Assembly: GCA_002591745.1 (NCBI GenBank)
Contig: PDLQ01000024.1
Coordinates: 28,832-92,831, forward strand
Origin: Lewinellaceae bacterium SD302
Lineage (GTDB): Bacteria; Bacteroidota; Bacteroidia; Chitinophagales; Saprospiraceae
Length of the DNA: 64,000 nucleotides
Reading direction: 5' to 3'
Of the stretch, positions 27,401 to 36,744 are shown piece after piece (the first letter of the stretch is position 1; the number at the start of each line of letters is the position of its first letter). Made by a program: the position numbers and the translations under genes. The notes under the pieces are model-generated. The model did not search any database. It was not told the DNA's origin and worked only from the letters and a program-made list of their open reading frames with translations.

Positions 27401-27993
27401 GCAAAATTCGAAAAAATTGGACTGCTAGGACTCACTCCGCTTTCGATATACACGATATTCGAAGATACATCAGGATGGATCAATAAGTTTCTATAACCTC
27501 GATCAACGATCGCAATTTTCACACTCGCATTTGCCGTTTGCTCACAAAAAACTTCCGGCATACACAACATTTCCAGAGGCCACCAAAGATCGGTGCCGTA
27601 AAAAGGATCATTGGGGTAGTATGGTGTACAGTTATTATCAACAGTAGGCGGGAGTTCTATACTATTAAGATATATAACGGGCTTATTATAGATATCTACG
27701 TCTTCGTAGTGAGCTGTTGCAGATTGCAAAGTTTGGGCCAAGGTGGCTCCGTTTGCTGTCACCACGACATGAAAAACGGTCTGCAGGTATTCAGCATGAA
27801 TACCCTCGAAATTATCGGCGCGAGAGTATGGCCGAAAAAATTCAGTGGTAGTATGGTTGGCAAACAAGTAGTCTAAACTAGAGTCGTTCAGTTTCAAAGT
27901 GCCATTGTCGATTAGCCTGGGTGTGGCTGTAGCCTCCAGTACCCGGAACGTGATGGTGTCTTGCCCGCATAAGAAAGAAGTACACCCCATCAC
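24415..27993 (-). CDS. S8 subtilisin-like protease with beta-helix and T9SS sorting domain
   Basis: 1192 residues from the GTG at 27993 (ATG at 27990). Peptidase S8 domain about 150-480 with the triad Asp in IAIVDRG, His in GNHGLAS, Ser in GASISAPM. Then a right-handed parallel beta-helix about 500-830 (recurring GNSF/NNxF/GVxV words), a helical stretch, and a T9SS type A domain at the end (LYPNPTSGLIIFEM ... GIYYLRFTRGDETLIRKVAK). It is a secreted or surface protease. The start is problematic: the hydrophobic core of the signal peptide (LSLYLLLLLVMGC) is encoded upstream of the only in-frame start codons, and the nearest suitable ATG (28075) is out of frame across a (TG)7 tract. Either a non-standard start, a phase-variable locus or a sequencing indel. 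Confidence 0.82.
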   Translation of the reverse strand: MMGCTSFLCGQDTITFRVLEATATPRLIDNGTLKLNDSSLDYLFANHTTTEFFRPYSRADNFEGIHAEYLQTVFHVVVTANGATLAQTLQSATAHYEDVDIYNKPVIYLNSIELPPTVDNNCTPYYPNDPFYGTDLWWPLEMLCMPEVFCEQTANASVKIAIVDRGYRNLLIHPDVSSNIVYIESGVSPSSPIFSNFAGNHGLASTLAAGAIGDNSIGIAGTGWGAGMMIFDLDNDFIIDDWMEAYENGADIISNSWQANCGNFNSWPAAKHAIDMLVEDYGVKIVFAASNGSLQTPRCEGGVNLYDVNGTAPGFNGMVYPASWPSVISVGGITAETCIYYDGFDDQCGANDETCQYQNHSPSTHHYLTHNEAVDVVAPGFCVISGLVSDCDQGGTINRKSTGASISAPMIAGVIAQILTVNPCLDRDAVMDVLKQADQSTWVDQCWHNTQVYDDPNTQPSLPCTSTAIDIAKDYAKYRITQPTVWNSDRFVRSLTIEAGGELIISGATVDVGGLTRIKVENGGRLIVDNSTIRAAKCHNTNNKWSGIAVHGNVDADQPDPYATTLDPNKAGVLIMRNGSTLEDIKHTAIKNYNAQNWYVENGGLIVVEDCSFSEITRIAEFLRYNKTDNSSFTTNVFTAPADQNSSALGLATSIWHCDGITFDQNYYEGYERAAIYTLDATINVINNNQFVGNGVGVKMLASNIFGSGGVIEGNSFSSNDFGVEVVASGVRADLLVNDNTFFQDGRGLSALGASNMLVFENSFDFCVSDGVSMGNTDFWISEIMNNSFANADNGIRFYSNCSGSAFTRNCFLGMSNPDVTVEQFQPSSSLARLFPTQGNGLEPANNCFTNDGIDIEADQGDVVSFSYFANTSLTTNNCLVPENNLTFPGTGYQANYTVENATSSGGSPCANANVPDRTLDSTVTHQEFYAALNDYFTAETSYLTTPNQANAVDLAQKQALVTFRLRSIIEKAFVNDNLNDLKLLLAGVPSKQGREWYIDAAIQFGDSTEAASSLVDYTNSFGTNSFSTTREIAIDLLGYDDKYTLDSATEAVLDGIYQDDEDSEQGIAGSLLDFLELSTYHFPVAVNNGASESNLGSNATSYNVNVNEELERIKLYPNPTSGLIIFEMLFAATDENISDLTVMDHTGRRLLSQRINDQTRNSVNLSEFPSGIYYLRFTRGDETLIRKVAKQ

Positions 27994-28022
27994 CAGGAGT
28001 AACAGAAGATATAAGCTGAGAT

Positions 28023-28037
28023 TGTGTGTGTGTGTGT
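28023..28037 (-). repeat. (TG)7 dinucleotide tract at the 5' end of the subtilisin gene
   Basis: Seven TG units plus a T (reads as CA repeats on the coding strand). Upstream lies ATG AGT TTT at 28075-28067, downstream the signal-peptide core of the subtilisin in another frame. One more CA unit would join them into a single frame. Confidence 0.6.
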
Positions 28038-28313
28038 ACGCGTCTGCCGCAACACAATTCGATTAAAAAACTCATGCAAGTTAGGTTTAGGTGACTGGTA
28101 ACAAACAAATGAGAGAACTGAAGAAGTCCTAAAAAGTAGGGTTTTGTCAGTTTGACTTTAATGGTCTGACACTAGTCATGTGATAATATCTTAAACCAAT
28201 ATAGTAACCTAGACTTAAAAAACACAAACAATAATTGCGAAAAGCAATATTTACGACACAATATTTTTACCTGGCAATAATTTCGCTGAGACTTCAAGAC
28301 TGTACGATTTTTT
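28038..28313. other. AT-rich intergenic region between glycerate kinase and the subtilisin
   Basis: Apart from the out-of-frame ATG at 28073-28075 no coding sequence is supported. A small hairpin ATTGC-GAAAA-GCAAT at 28234-28248, with T-rich sequence after it on the minus strand, may end the glycerate kinase transcript. The sequence is clearly AT-richer than the flanking genes. Confidence 0.4.
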
Positions 28314-29432
28314 TCATTCGCTTGATTTCCTAGGTATACTATTAGCAATCCCCTCCCCTATCTCCTCCAAATACCCCCCGGCATTCCCCATACTATCCGC
28401 TAAATCCCTGGCCAGACGGCTGACCGCATAAATCTCCGTCACCTGTTCAAACTGCTCCAGTTCAGTGTGACCAACCACCAGTATTAAGGTTTTTTCTAAT
28501 CGTTGACACAACTCCGCCACCCCACTCACCACCTTGCCTTCCAGTGACTGGCCATCCAGTTTCCCTTCTCCGCTGATGACCAGATCGGCCGCAGCAATTT
28601 GATCTTCCAGCCCCACCAATTCACTGATCAGTGGAAAGCCCGCCACGATCTCCGCGCCGAATAAACCGTACAGCCCGGCCGCAATGCCCCCCGCGGCTCC
28701 GCCGCCAATGACGTTGGTTACGGAGCGTCCGAATTGCTGCTCGATAACCCCACTGCTACTTTGTGAGCCATATTCCAACCGCTCCACCGCCAGGGCATCG
28801 GCACCCTTTTGCGGAGCGTATATTCTGGCCGCACCGTTCTCCCCCAAAAGAGGATTTCGCACGTCGCAGATCAACTCAATTTTTGCTTGGCGATACTTGG
28901 CTTTAGTTGGCTTTTCGATGTACCGAATCAGTTCCAGAGCCGCTCCGTTGGGTCGGATCACCTTGCCGGACAAGGCCAGGAAACGAAAGCCCAAAGCCGC
29001 CGCTATACCGAAGCCGAGATCGTGGGTCGCGCTACCGTCCAAGAAGAGCCGGATTCGCTCTGCCCCCGCGTCCAACGCGTGCTTAATCAGCAGGCCGGTG
29101 CCGTAAGTAGAGCACTTCATGGGGTCGCGTTCGTCTTCGGCCAGTAAAGCCAAACCACTGGCCGCCGCCAGTTCTACGTAGGCCGTTTTACCGTCGGTGA
29201 AGTAGTTTGCTCTCATTCGCCTGCGCAGGTGATCGAAGGTATCTACGCTCACTTCCTGCAGGCCTAGCGTGTCCCTCAGCACCGCCAGGGAGCCGTCTCC
29301 GCCGTCGGCTAGGGACTGGATGGTGATTTGCGCCTCCGACCGTACTTTACGAATGCCCCTCGTCAAAGCTTCCCCCACCTCCAAGGCCGTCAGTGAACCT
29401 TTAAATTTATCTGGGCAGATCAGAATTTTCAT
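28314..29432 (-). CDS. glycerate kinase
   Basis: 372 residues from the ATG at 29432; the longer frame to 29525 runs through the ATP synthase terminator and adds a non-homologous leader. The N-terminus MKILICPDKFKGSLTALEVG is diagnostic of the GarK/GlxK (type 1) glycerate kinase family, followed by SLADGGDGS near residue 45, GLGIAAALGFRF-like helix (read here as DLGFGIAAALG), GGGAAGGIAAGLYGLF near 250 and LVISGEGKLDGQS near 295. It phosphorylates glycerate to a phosphoglycerate in the cytosol. It starts 15 bp past the terminator of the atp genes, so it has its own promoter. Confidence 0.92.
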   Translation of the reverse strand: MKILICPDKFKGSLTALEVGEALTRGIRKVRSEAQITIQSLADGGDGSLAVLRDTLGLQEVSVDTFDHLRRRMRANYFTDGKTAYVELAAASGLALLAEDERDPMKCSTYGTGLLIKHALDAGAERIRLFLDGSATHDLGFGIAAALGFRFLALSGKVIRPNGAALELIRYIEKPTKAKYRQAKIELICDVRNPLLGENGAARIYAPQKGADALAVERLEYGSQSSSGVIEQQFGRSVTNVIGGGAAGGIAAGLYGLFGAEIVAGFPLISELVGLEDQIAAADLVISGEGKLDGQSLEGKVVSGVAELCQRLEKTLILVVGHTELEQFEQVTEIYAVSRLARDLADSMGNAGGYLEEIGEGIANSIPRKSSE

Positions 29433-29446
29433 ATCGCTCCAAAATA

Positions 29447-29484
29447 AGAAAACCCTTTTTGGCTTTGGCCAAAAAGGGTTTTCT
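29447..29484 (-). terminator. strong rho-independent terminator after atpC
   Basis: Perfect 17-bp arms (29447-29463 and 29468-29484) around TTTG, with T-rich sequence following on the minus strand. It lies 22 bp past the atpC stop and closes the atpD-atpC transcript. Confidence 0.85.
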
Positions 29485-29505
29485 GTATTTGCGCAGCAAA
29501 TTCTC

Positions 29506-29814
29506 TTACCGCAGGTTACGGGCACCTTGCACGAGGAGGTTCACCTCGTTGTTCAGCACCTCTACGAAACCTTTATCGATGGTGAAGGTCAGGCTACGGT
29601 TAGCGGATTGCTTTTCCGTTTGTCCTTTGCTCTCCTCGTCGTAGTAGCTGTACTCACCGGAGGTTTTCAGGGTCACTTTGCCACCACTCAGGCTACTGAC
29701 CAGGGCGGCGTGACGATCCAGAATCTGGAATTCACCAAGTACGCCAGGCAGGGTTACTGCGCTGATGTTACCCTCGAAAATGGTACGGTCTGGAGTTAGT
29801 ACGGAAATTGTCAT
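29506..29814 (-). CDS. atpC: F1 ATP synthase epsilon subunit
   Basis: 102 residues, so it has the N-terminal beta-sandwich (MTISVLTPDRTIFEG ... LPGVLGEFQILDRHAALVSSL) and little else: the C-terminal two-helix inhibitory domain found in 130-140-residue epsilon subunits is mostly missing. Part of the F1 central stalk on the cytosolic side of the inner membrane. It begins 22 bp after atpD on the same strand and is followed by a perfect terminator. Short epsilon subunits beside atpD are usual in Bacteroidota. Confidence 0.92.
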   Translation of the reverse strand: MTISVLTPDRTIFEGNISAVTLPGVLGEFQILDRHAALVSSLSGGKVTLKTSGEYSYYDEESKGQTEKQSANRSLTFTIDKGFVEVLNNEVNLLVQGARNLR

Positions 29815-29836
29815 GTCGTATTTTTGGCGGCGGCCA

Positions 29837-31354
<1,518 letters not shown>

Positions 31355-31385
31355 TTACTTGAATATAGCGTTATCAATTACGGCG

Positions 31386-31416
31386 CAAAAGTAGGTTATA
31401 TCCGCTTATAATCAAA
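31386..31416 (-). promoter_or_regulatory. atpD promoter with full Bacteroidota consensus
   Basis: On the minus strand: -33 TTTG (31416-31413), exactly 19 bp, then -7 TACTTTTG (31393-31386), matching TTTG-N19-TAnnTTTG. The -7 box is 37 bp upstream of the atpD ATG, so this transcript has a leader, unlike several others here. Confidence 0.8.
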
Positions 31417-31724
31417 GTATGTAACCTACGCTGCTTCAATTTCCTGTTTTTCCGGGGCTTCTGATCCTTTTTATGGCTAACAAAGTAGCAAAGTTGACGA
31501 TCCGACAATGATTTTCTACGCTTCCGGACGAACGAAACGGCATTTTGTTTTGTCCTTTACCCAACTCTCCGAACGGGGACCGACTTTGTCATTTATTGTT
31601 CATAATTCAAGGACTCTATGACCAAAGGACGCAGGAACGGTAAAGATGAAGCAGACTTCCCCGCCGACCTTCTACCTTCAATCCATCAGTCCTGCTTACC
31701 TTCAATCCTTCAATCCTCCTTTCC
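31417..31724. other. divergent intergenic region atpD / DUF5691
   Basis: No gene supported. It holds a minus-orientation copy of the short repeat (CAAAGTAGC at 31481-31489, preceded by GGCTAA) and, just before the DUF5691 start, three copies of CCTTCAATCC at 31675, 31699 and 31707. Similar CTTCAATCC words occur in the gaps at about 3320 and 45630. Confidence 0.4.
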
Positions 31725-33233
31725 TTGCCTCCCTACACTCGTCTCCACCATCTGGCAAAACGCTCCCTGCTCCTGGGTACCCATCGCCGGGCCTTACCGG
31801 AGGAGTTAACCAAGGTATTTCCATTTCTGGGCATCGACCAGGAGCTACCCGAAAACGAACAGTTGCTCGAGGCCGTTGGCTTGTTGGATCGGTTGCGCCG
31901 CACGGAACTGCCCACTCCGGTTTCCGGAGCAGACACCCTCGCGCCCGAAGAGGCGGCAGACAGCCGAAAACTTTCCCCCAAGGCCGCCCGGGCATTGGAA
32001 TTGGCCCTGGAGCCAACCTATCATATGGCTCTACGCGAATTTTTGCGGCTGATGCGGGAGAAAAACTTTTTGGTTCCGCCCCACCTGATCGTCAAAGTGC
32101 TCGAATCCGCTGCTACTTTACTCCGTGCCGGACAACCCCTTCTCGCCGGTCAATTCCTGGACCTCACCGGAAATCGTGGGGCCTGGCTGGCCGAGCAACA
32201 CCCCGAATGGAGTGCATTACTGCCGCCCGCCGATTTCGCTCCCGGCTACGCCAAGCTGATCATGCCCTCCGAGAAAGCGGCCTGGCTCAGACGTTGGCGA
32301 GTCAAGGATCCCGAAGGAGCCCGCCTGGCCCTGGTCGCGGAATGGGACACACTGACCCCAAAGCAGCAAGAGACTTTGTTAACTGCCCTTAAGGTGCAAC
32401 TCTCCGAAGCAGACGCTCCGCTCCTTCAAAGTGCCCTCGGTCCACGCCGCAAGGATGTCCGTCGTTTGGCAACCCGCTTACTGCTTCAGCTGGAAGAACC
32501 GACCGTAAAGGAGCTTTTCCTGGAAATGGCCGGCAGTTGGCTGACCGTCTCCGAAAATAGTCTGAAACTTAGCGCCGATCCGGACCATCTCCCAATCCTT
32601 CAGGACCATGGACTTTACGATAAGAAACTCGGCCCCGAAGCCAGCCTTTTGGCCAATCTCCCGCCACCCTGGTGGGCAAGCCTCAGCGACCGCAGCCCCT
32701 TAGATACTTTCAGTCGCTTAATGGTCAGCCAAAAAGCCTGGCTCCCGGCCCTGCTGGAGGCCGTTATTTTCTACGACCGTCCCGAAGACCGACTAGCTCT
32801 CTGCCGCTATTTACTCCAATTGAACGTCCCTCAGACCGAGCTTACCAAAAAGACTTACGAGCTTTACGATTTACTGAGCCAGGAAGAATACACCACACTC
32901 TGTAACTGGGCGCAAAAGCACGTTGAGCAAGTTTATCGCAACGGCAGTGTACTACGGCAAATCAGTCTCCAGCTCCCCTACCCCTGGCCGGATGCCTTTT
33001 GTAAGCTACTCCTTCGTGAGTTTACCGACCAGCTGAATACCCGACGGGCTTACTATGGCTTCGTACCCAATGCCGCCTGGAAATTACTTCCCTACCGCAT
33101 GGACGTAAAATTATTCCCTTGGCTCCGCCAGCAACTTTACGCTGCCACTGACCGTAGCGATCAATTAGGTAGCGTAGCGACTAAGATCTTACAGGTAGTG
33201 AGTTTCAGAAAAACAGCTCTGGAGGAGTTCTGA
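31725..33233 (+). CDS. DUF5691 family protein
   Basis: 502 residues starting at TTG 31725; no ATG lies upstream in this frame and the N-terminus HHLAKRSLLLGTHRRALP aligns with the family's opening LLGT-x-R motif. The rest is alpha-helical and HEAT/ARM-like (VRRLATRLLLQLEEPTVKELFL region; key words VRRLATRLL), cytosolic, no signal. In other Bacteroidota, DUF5691 genes are found with MoxR AAA ATPase, SWIM and VWA genes; here only a lone VWA gene at 45.8 kb is present. Function unknown. Confidence 0.72.
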   Translation: MPPYTRLHHLAKRSLLLGTHRRALPEELTKVFPFLGIDQELPENEQLLEAVGLLDRLRRTELPTPVSGADTLAPEEAADSRKLSPKAARALELALEPTYHMALREFLRLMREKNFLVPPHLIVKVLESAATLLRAGQPLLAGQFLDLTGNRGAWLAEQHPEWSALLPPADFAPGYAKLIMPSEKAAWLRRWRVKDPEGARLALVAEWDTLTPKQQETLLTALKVQLSEADAPLLQSALGPRRKDVRRLATRLLLQLEEPTVKELFLEMAGSWLTVSENSLKLSADPDHLPILQDHGLYDKKLGPEASLLANLPPPWWASLSDRSPLDTFSRLMVSQKAWLPALLEAVIFYDRPEDRLALCRYLLQLNVPQTELTKKTYELYDLLSQEEYTTLCNWAQKHVEQVYRNGSVLRQISLQLPYPWPDAFCKLLLREFTDQLNTRRAYYGFVPNAAWKLLPYRMDVKLFPWLRQQLYAATDRSDQLGSVATKILQVVSFRKTALEEF

Positions 33234-33281
33234 ATTCGCTAATGAACCAAGGAGCACAAGTTTATTTCCCCGGCTCCGCCG

Positions 33282-33289
33282 TAGTTTTA
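33282..33289 (+). promoter_or_regulatory. possible start-proximal -7 element
   Basis: TAGTTTTA differs from TAnnTTTG only at the last base and sits four bases (CCAG) before the ATG at 33294, the same spacing as at 270 and 5268. Confidence 0.35.
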
Positions 33290-33293
33290 CCAG

Positions 33294-34196
33294 ATGAAGA
33301 TTTCCCTACTCGGCACCGGCTGGCTCGGTAGTGCGCTGTTTGCGGCTTTATTGAAAGACGAACGCTACACTTTATTTGCTAGCTACCGCAGTCCGGCTAC
33401 CCGCAAAAAGCTTCGAGGATTGATCAACACCTCCTTTGACTACCAGGAGACTGCCCGGCCTGGCTCCGCCGGAAGTGGAAATAGTGTGATCGAAGCCATG
33501 CAGGCCGGTCCTCCGAGGCACCGACTCTTTAAGATCAACGTACCCGACTTTACCGAACACGATCTCCCTTTTTTCTCGGCCAAAACAATGGTCATCACGT
33601 TACCACCCGGCCGGCGGCGTGCAAACGCAGAGGAATTATACACTTCTGAAATCGCGGCCATCATCCAACGGGCGGAAAAGACTGGTGTCGGTCACCTTAT
33701 TTATACTTCCAGTACCGGCGTTTATGGCAACATCGAAGGATCGGTCGACGAAGCGACGCCCACCGCGCCCGTAACCCAGTCCGCTAAAGCCGTGCTGGCC
33801 GCAGAAGAGCTGTTTCGGGCGGGTAGAATTCCCGCCACCATTCTCAGGCTCGCCGGATTATACGGCCCCGGCCGTCATCCCGGCCGCTGGTTCGCTGGCA
33901 AGGAACAAATAGCTTATAGCGAAGCTCCCGTGAATCTTGTACATCAACAGGATGTAGTGTCAGCCATCAAAAAGGTGATGGCCGCTGGTCCACCCCCTAC
34001 TGGCAAACAAGTATTTAATGTTTGCGCCGCCACCCACCCTTCTAAAGCTACATTTTATGGTCGAGCCATCGAAGCTTACGGAGGGGCACTGCCCGAACTA
34101 TTAGCCGGCGGAGCGAACGGTAAGCGGATTGATTCCAGCAAAATCCGCCGGCAATTGAGGTGGCAGCCAGCACACGATCAACTAATTGTCACCTAA
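33294..34196 (+). CDS. NAD(P)-binding epimerase/SDR family protein
   Basis: 300 residues. Rossmann fold start MKISLLGTGWLGSALFAALL (the GxGWLG dinucleotide motif at residues 7-12). Residues about 120-150 hold LIYTSSTGVYGNIEG, i.e. the Ser/Thr strand and Tyr of extended SDRs, although the Lys of YxxxK is not obvious. LRLAGLYGPGR near 185 is the typical UDP-sugar epimerase segment. It resembles the YeeZ-type predicted NAD-dependent epimerases. Substrate unknown. Its stop overlaps the longest frame of the next gene, but that gene more likely starts at 34234. Confidence 0.82.
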   Translation: MKISLLGTGWLGSALFAALLKDERYTLFASYRSPATRKKLRGLINTSFDYQETARPGSAGSGNSVIEAMQAGPPRHRLFKINVPDFTEHDLPFFSAKTMVITLPPGRRRANAEELYTSEIAAIIQRAEKTGVGHLIYTSSTGVYGNIEGSVDEATPTAPVTQSAKAVLAAEELFRAGRIPATILRLAGLYGPGRHPGRWFAGKEQIAYSEAPVNLVHQQDVVSAIKKVMAAGPPPTGKQVFNVCAATHPSKATFYGRAIEAYGGALPELLAGGANGKRIDSSKIRRQLRWQPAHDQLIVT

Positions 34197-34233
34197 GGAT
34201 GATACCTTCGTTCATCAGCGTAAAAATATATTT

Positions 34234-34830
34234 ATGGCATTTAAGTGGTGGAAAATTGACAAAGACGAGGTGGCCCAGCCATACTACCTCCTTATTTCCG
34301 ACCAGCACCTCGGCCGCATTCCCGTCGAGAAGACTGACGAGAAAACAATCGAAGCCAGTTTGAACGCTGGCCACGAACCGGCCGGACTTCAGAAGCTCCC
34401 ACTAAATTCCATAAATACCGTTCACATTGAGGAAGGAAAACCGGAATTGGTTATCCATTTCGGCGAAGGCTCGGAAGAAATTTATCCGATCCGATCATCG
34501 AATACGATCTACGGTGCCTTCCATTATCTGAAAGAGTTACACCCCTCCGCCAATTACATCCTGGAGAAACCTTCTCCGCTCCGAGCCGGCAAAAACATCT
34601 TGATCACCGCGTTGATCCTTTCGGTCTTTTTCGGCTGGGCTTATTACGTGGCGATTGGCCTGGAAAACGACGCCGAAGCAAGGCCATCTTTTTTTCTCGT
34701 CGACCTGCTGGCCGGCCTGGGCACCCAGACCCTGACGCTGACCTATACCCTGATCGCCGGGCTTTGCTTTGTTCTGCTTCTGCAGAAAGTTGGTCGGCCG
34801 GTGGTGCGGCACGTGCTTCGCTTTGAATGA
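34234..34830 (+). CDS. small membrane protein, two predicted helices
   Basis: 198 residues from ATG 34234; an earlier in-frame start at 34186 overlaps the upstream stop and adds a polar leader. Residues 1-125 are soluble (MAFKWWKIDKDEV ... NTIYGAFHYLKEL), followed by two transmembrane segments about 128-150 and 165-188 (ILITALILSVFFGWAYYVAIG; LTYTLIAGLCFVLLL). No family recognised. A TACCTTCG element at 34204-34211 may serve as its -7 box. Confidence 0.6.
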   Translation: MAFKWWKIDKDEVAQPYYLLISDQHLGRIPVEKTDEKTIEASLNAGHEPAGLQKLPLNSINTVHIEEGKPELVIHFGEGSEEIYPIRSSNTIYGAFHYLKELHPSANYILEKPSPLRAGKNILITALILSVFFGWAYYVAIGLENDAEARPSFFLVDLLAGLGTQTLTLTYTLIAGLCFVLLLQKVGRPVVRHVLRFE

Positions 34831-34931
34831 CCTAATGATTTAATCAGTCCCCCATTATATAATTGAATCATCAGATCATCGATTCATTGAATCATTAGAT
34901 CATTGAATCATTGAATCATCGATTCACTGAT
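34831..34931. repeat. AT-rich degenerate ATCATTGA array
   Basis: Between two convergent genes the sequence is a run of ATTGAATCAT-like units (GATCATTGAATCATTGAATC and variants), in both orientations so that parts can pair. The word ATCATTAGATCATT is shared with the array at 55.25-55.31 kb. Confidence 0.6.
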
Positions 34932-36431
34932 TCATCTGACCTTAACCGGGTGCAGTTCCTCGAAGAAGATGTCGTCGTTAGGCACGTCGAACTGGAGGCC
35001 AGTGACCTGATTGCGGTTGTTGGTCAGGAACTGGACGGTACCGAAGTCGAACCAGGCGTGGGGCTCGTTCCACAGCAGTCGATAAGTGTTGTGGTGAAAA
35101 TGTTCCAGTTTAGCGTTCAGGGCGTTCGACCGGGAGAATTGAAGTTCCAGGTCACCAGTTGCTAACCTTGCTACTTTGAAGTCACCGAAAAGAGGATCCC
35201 GGTAATTACCCGATAATTCCGATTCAGATACGGTTGGCTTAGTAATTCCGGATACCCGACCTAATTTAATCTCTTTCTGCCGGCTGTTCCATTTTTCCCG
35301 GCCGGACACTTCTCCTTCCCAAGCCTTTTCCAGCCAGTCTTCGGAGGTTTCCATACCCAGATAAAGATCACGTAAGTGACTACCCAACGCCGAAGTCAGC
35401 CCAGTCATGCTATTGCTGAGAATGACGATGCCGACTTCCTCTTCGGGTAGCAGAATCACCCGTGAATACATACCATCGTAGCCACCACCGTGGGTGACCA
35501 CCGCCTGGCCTTCACGTTCGTAGATAAACCATCCGAGACCGACGGTGGAAAAGCGTAACGGGCCACCGTAGGTATTATGGGGGCGGAAAGTGTGGTCCTG
35601 TACTTTTGCGGGGAAAATCACTTGTCCTTCAACCGTTCCGGCTTCCAGTTGGGTATGGAGCCATTTCAGCATGTCGTTGCTGCTGGAAATGATCCCACCG
35701 GCTGCACCGGATGCCCCCCAGGGGGCCATACTGATCGGCTCGTTATCCCGATAACTCACGTGGGGCGTAGCCACATTGCTCATGTTTGCCAGCGGTTCTA
35801 CTCCCGTTTGGCTACGATTCATTTCCAAGGGCGCAAAAAACTGCTGCCGGACGTACTCCTCCCACCCCATGCCAGTTACCGAGCGGATCACCTCCCCGGC
35901 CGTAATGAACATCAGGTTGGTATAACCATAACCACCGCGCCAGCTGTAAGCCTGGGGCAAATGACGGATTTGCCGTACGATCTCTTCGGCTGATTTTTCA
36001 CTTTTATACCAAATGGCATCACCACTGAAGGTGCCCAGGCCGACCCGGTGACATAGTAGGTCGCGTACCGTCGTGTGCTCGCTAACGTATTCATCATACA
36101 GCTGAAAGTACGGTAAGTAACGGCGTACCGGTGCATCCATATCTAGCTTTCCTTCCTCATGCAACTTTGCGATGGCGGTACTGATAAAAGCTTTGGTATT
36201 AGAGGCAATGGCGAAAAGGGTGTTTCCATCCACTGGTTCGCTCTCGCCTTTCGTGCGCACGCCAAACCCCTCAGAAATCACCACCTTGCCGTCTTTGATC
36301 ACGCCCACCGAAAAGCCAGGAGCATCGAAGGTTGCGAGGGACTTTTTAGCAGCAGCACGAATGTCCGCGGCGCTTTGGGCGGTCAGAAAACCGGCGAGCA
36401 GTAGGCTCGATATCAGGAATAAATGGCGCAT
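34932..36431 (-). CDS. class C beta-lactamase-like serine hydrolase
   Basis: 499 residues, signal peptide MRHLFLISSLLLAGFLTAQS. Beta-lactamase/transpeptidase-like domain about 22-360: SNTK (SxxK nucleophile) near residue 80, LLCHRVGLG near 128, Y-T-N in GGYGYTNLMF near 172 (YxN), and VTHGGGYDG near 325 (HxG). C-terminal beta-barrel domain of the DUF3471 type about 395-499. Such proteins are periplasmic D-amino acid hydrolases, esterases or peptidases rather than true resistance enzymes; the substrate is not readable. A TATCTTTC element lies about 16 bp before the ATG. Confidence 0.88.
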   Translation of the reverse strand: MRHLFLISSLLLAGFLTAQSAADIRAAAKKSLATFDAPGFSVGVIKDGKVVISEGFGVRTKGESEPVDGNTLFAIASNTKAFISTAIAKLHEEGKLDMDAPVRRYLPYFQLYDEYVSEHTTVRDLLCHRVGLGTFSGDAIWYKSEKSAEEIVRQIRHLPQAYSWRGGYGYTNLMFITAGEVIRSVTGMGWEEYVRQQFFAPLEMNRSQTGVEPLANMSNVATPHVSYRDNEPISMAPWGASGAAGGIISSSNDMLKWLHTQLEAGTVEGQVIFPAKVQDHTFRPHNTYGGPLRFSTVGLGWFIYEREGQAVVTHGGGYDGMYSRVILLPEEEVGIVILSNSMTGLTSALGSHLRDLYLGMETSEDWLEKAWEGEVSGREKWNSRQKEIKLGRVSGITKPTVSESELSGNYRDPLFGDFKVARLATGDLELQFSRSNALNAKLEHFHHNTYRLLWNEPHAWFDFGTVQFLTNNRNQVTGLQFDVPNDDIFFEELHPVKVR

Positions 36432-36744
36432 AGCAGTTGTTTGGAGAAAGATAGGAACTTATCCGGGTTCGAGTTATTCTAAAAAGGAGGGAGCACGATC
36501 CTTATCGCGCTCCCTCAAAACAATAGTTCTCCTAAAAATAAATTCTCACACTCCTTTCCAGTCGGCTTTCGTCAATACGGAACTTATCATGCCGATGAAT
36601 AGGTAACTGATTCCAACGACTACTCAGATGCGGCTCTGGTTTCACAGACAGCTCCTAAGTCGTAGATTTTGAAATCCGCGAGTTGGAAAAGTAAATACGA
36701 GATTTTTGACTGGTGGATTTCAAAAAAGGCCGATCCGCATACCA
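36432..36744. other. intergenic region downstream of the GNAT pair
   Basis: No gene supported. It contains the minus-strand terminator at 36480-36516 and the probable promoter of the serine hydrolase gene; the rest shows nothing I recognise. Confidence 0.4.
36480..36516 (-). terminator. rho-independent terminator, minus strand
   Basis: GAGGGAGC (36487-36494) pairs with GCTCCCTC (36509-36516), extended by an inner CGAT/ATCG pair, and on the minus strand is followed by CTTTTTAG. It would end the transcript of the GNAT gene and the small ORF behind it. Confidence 0.65.

Noticed and set aside
29433..29525. extended start of glycerate kinase
   Set aside because: Crosses the atp terminator, and the residues do not match the family; MKILICPDKFKG is the family start.
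31646..32392. 248-codon plus-strand frame at the DUF5691 start
   Set aside because: Overlaps DUF5691 in another frame, and has the Arg/Pro/Ser-rich makeup of a shadow frame.
34860..34930. possible CRISPR array
   Set aside because: Units are short (8-12 bp), degenerate and lack regular unique spacers; no cas genes in the window.
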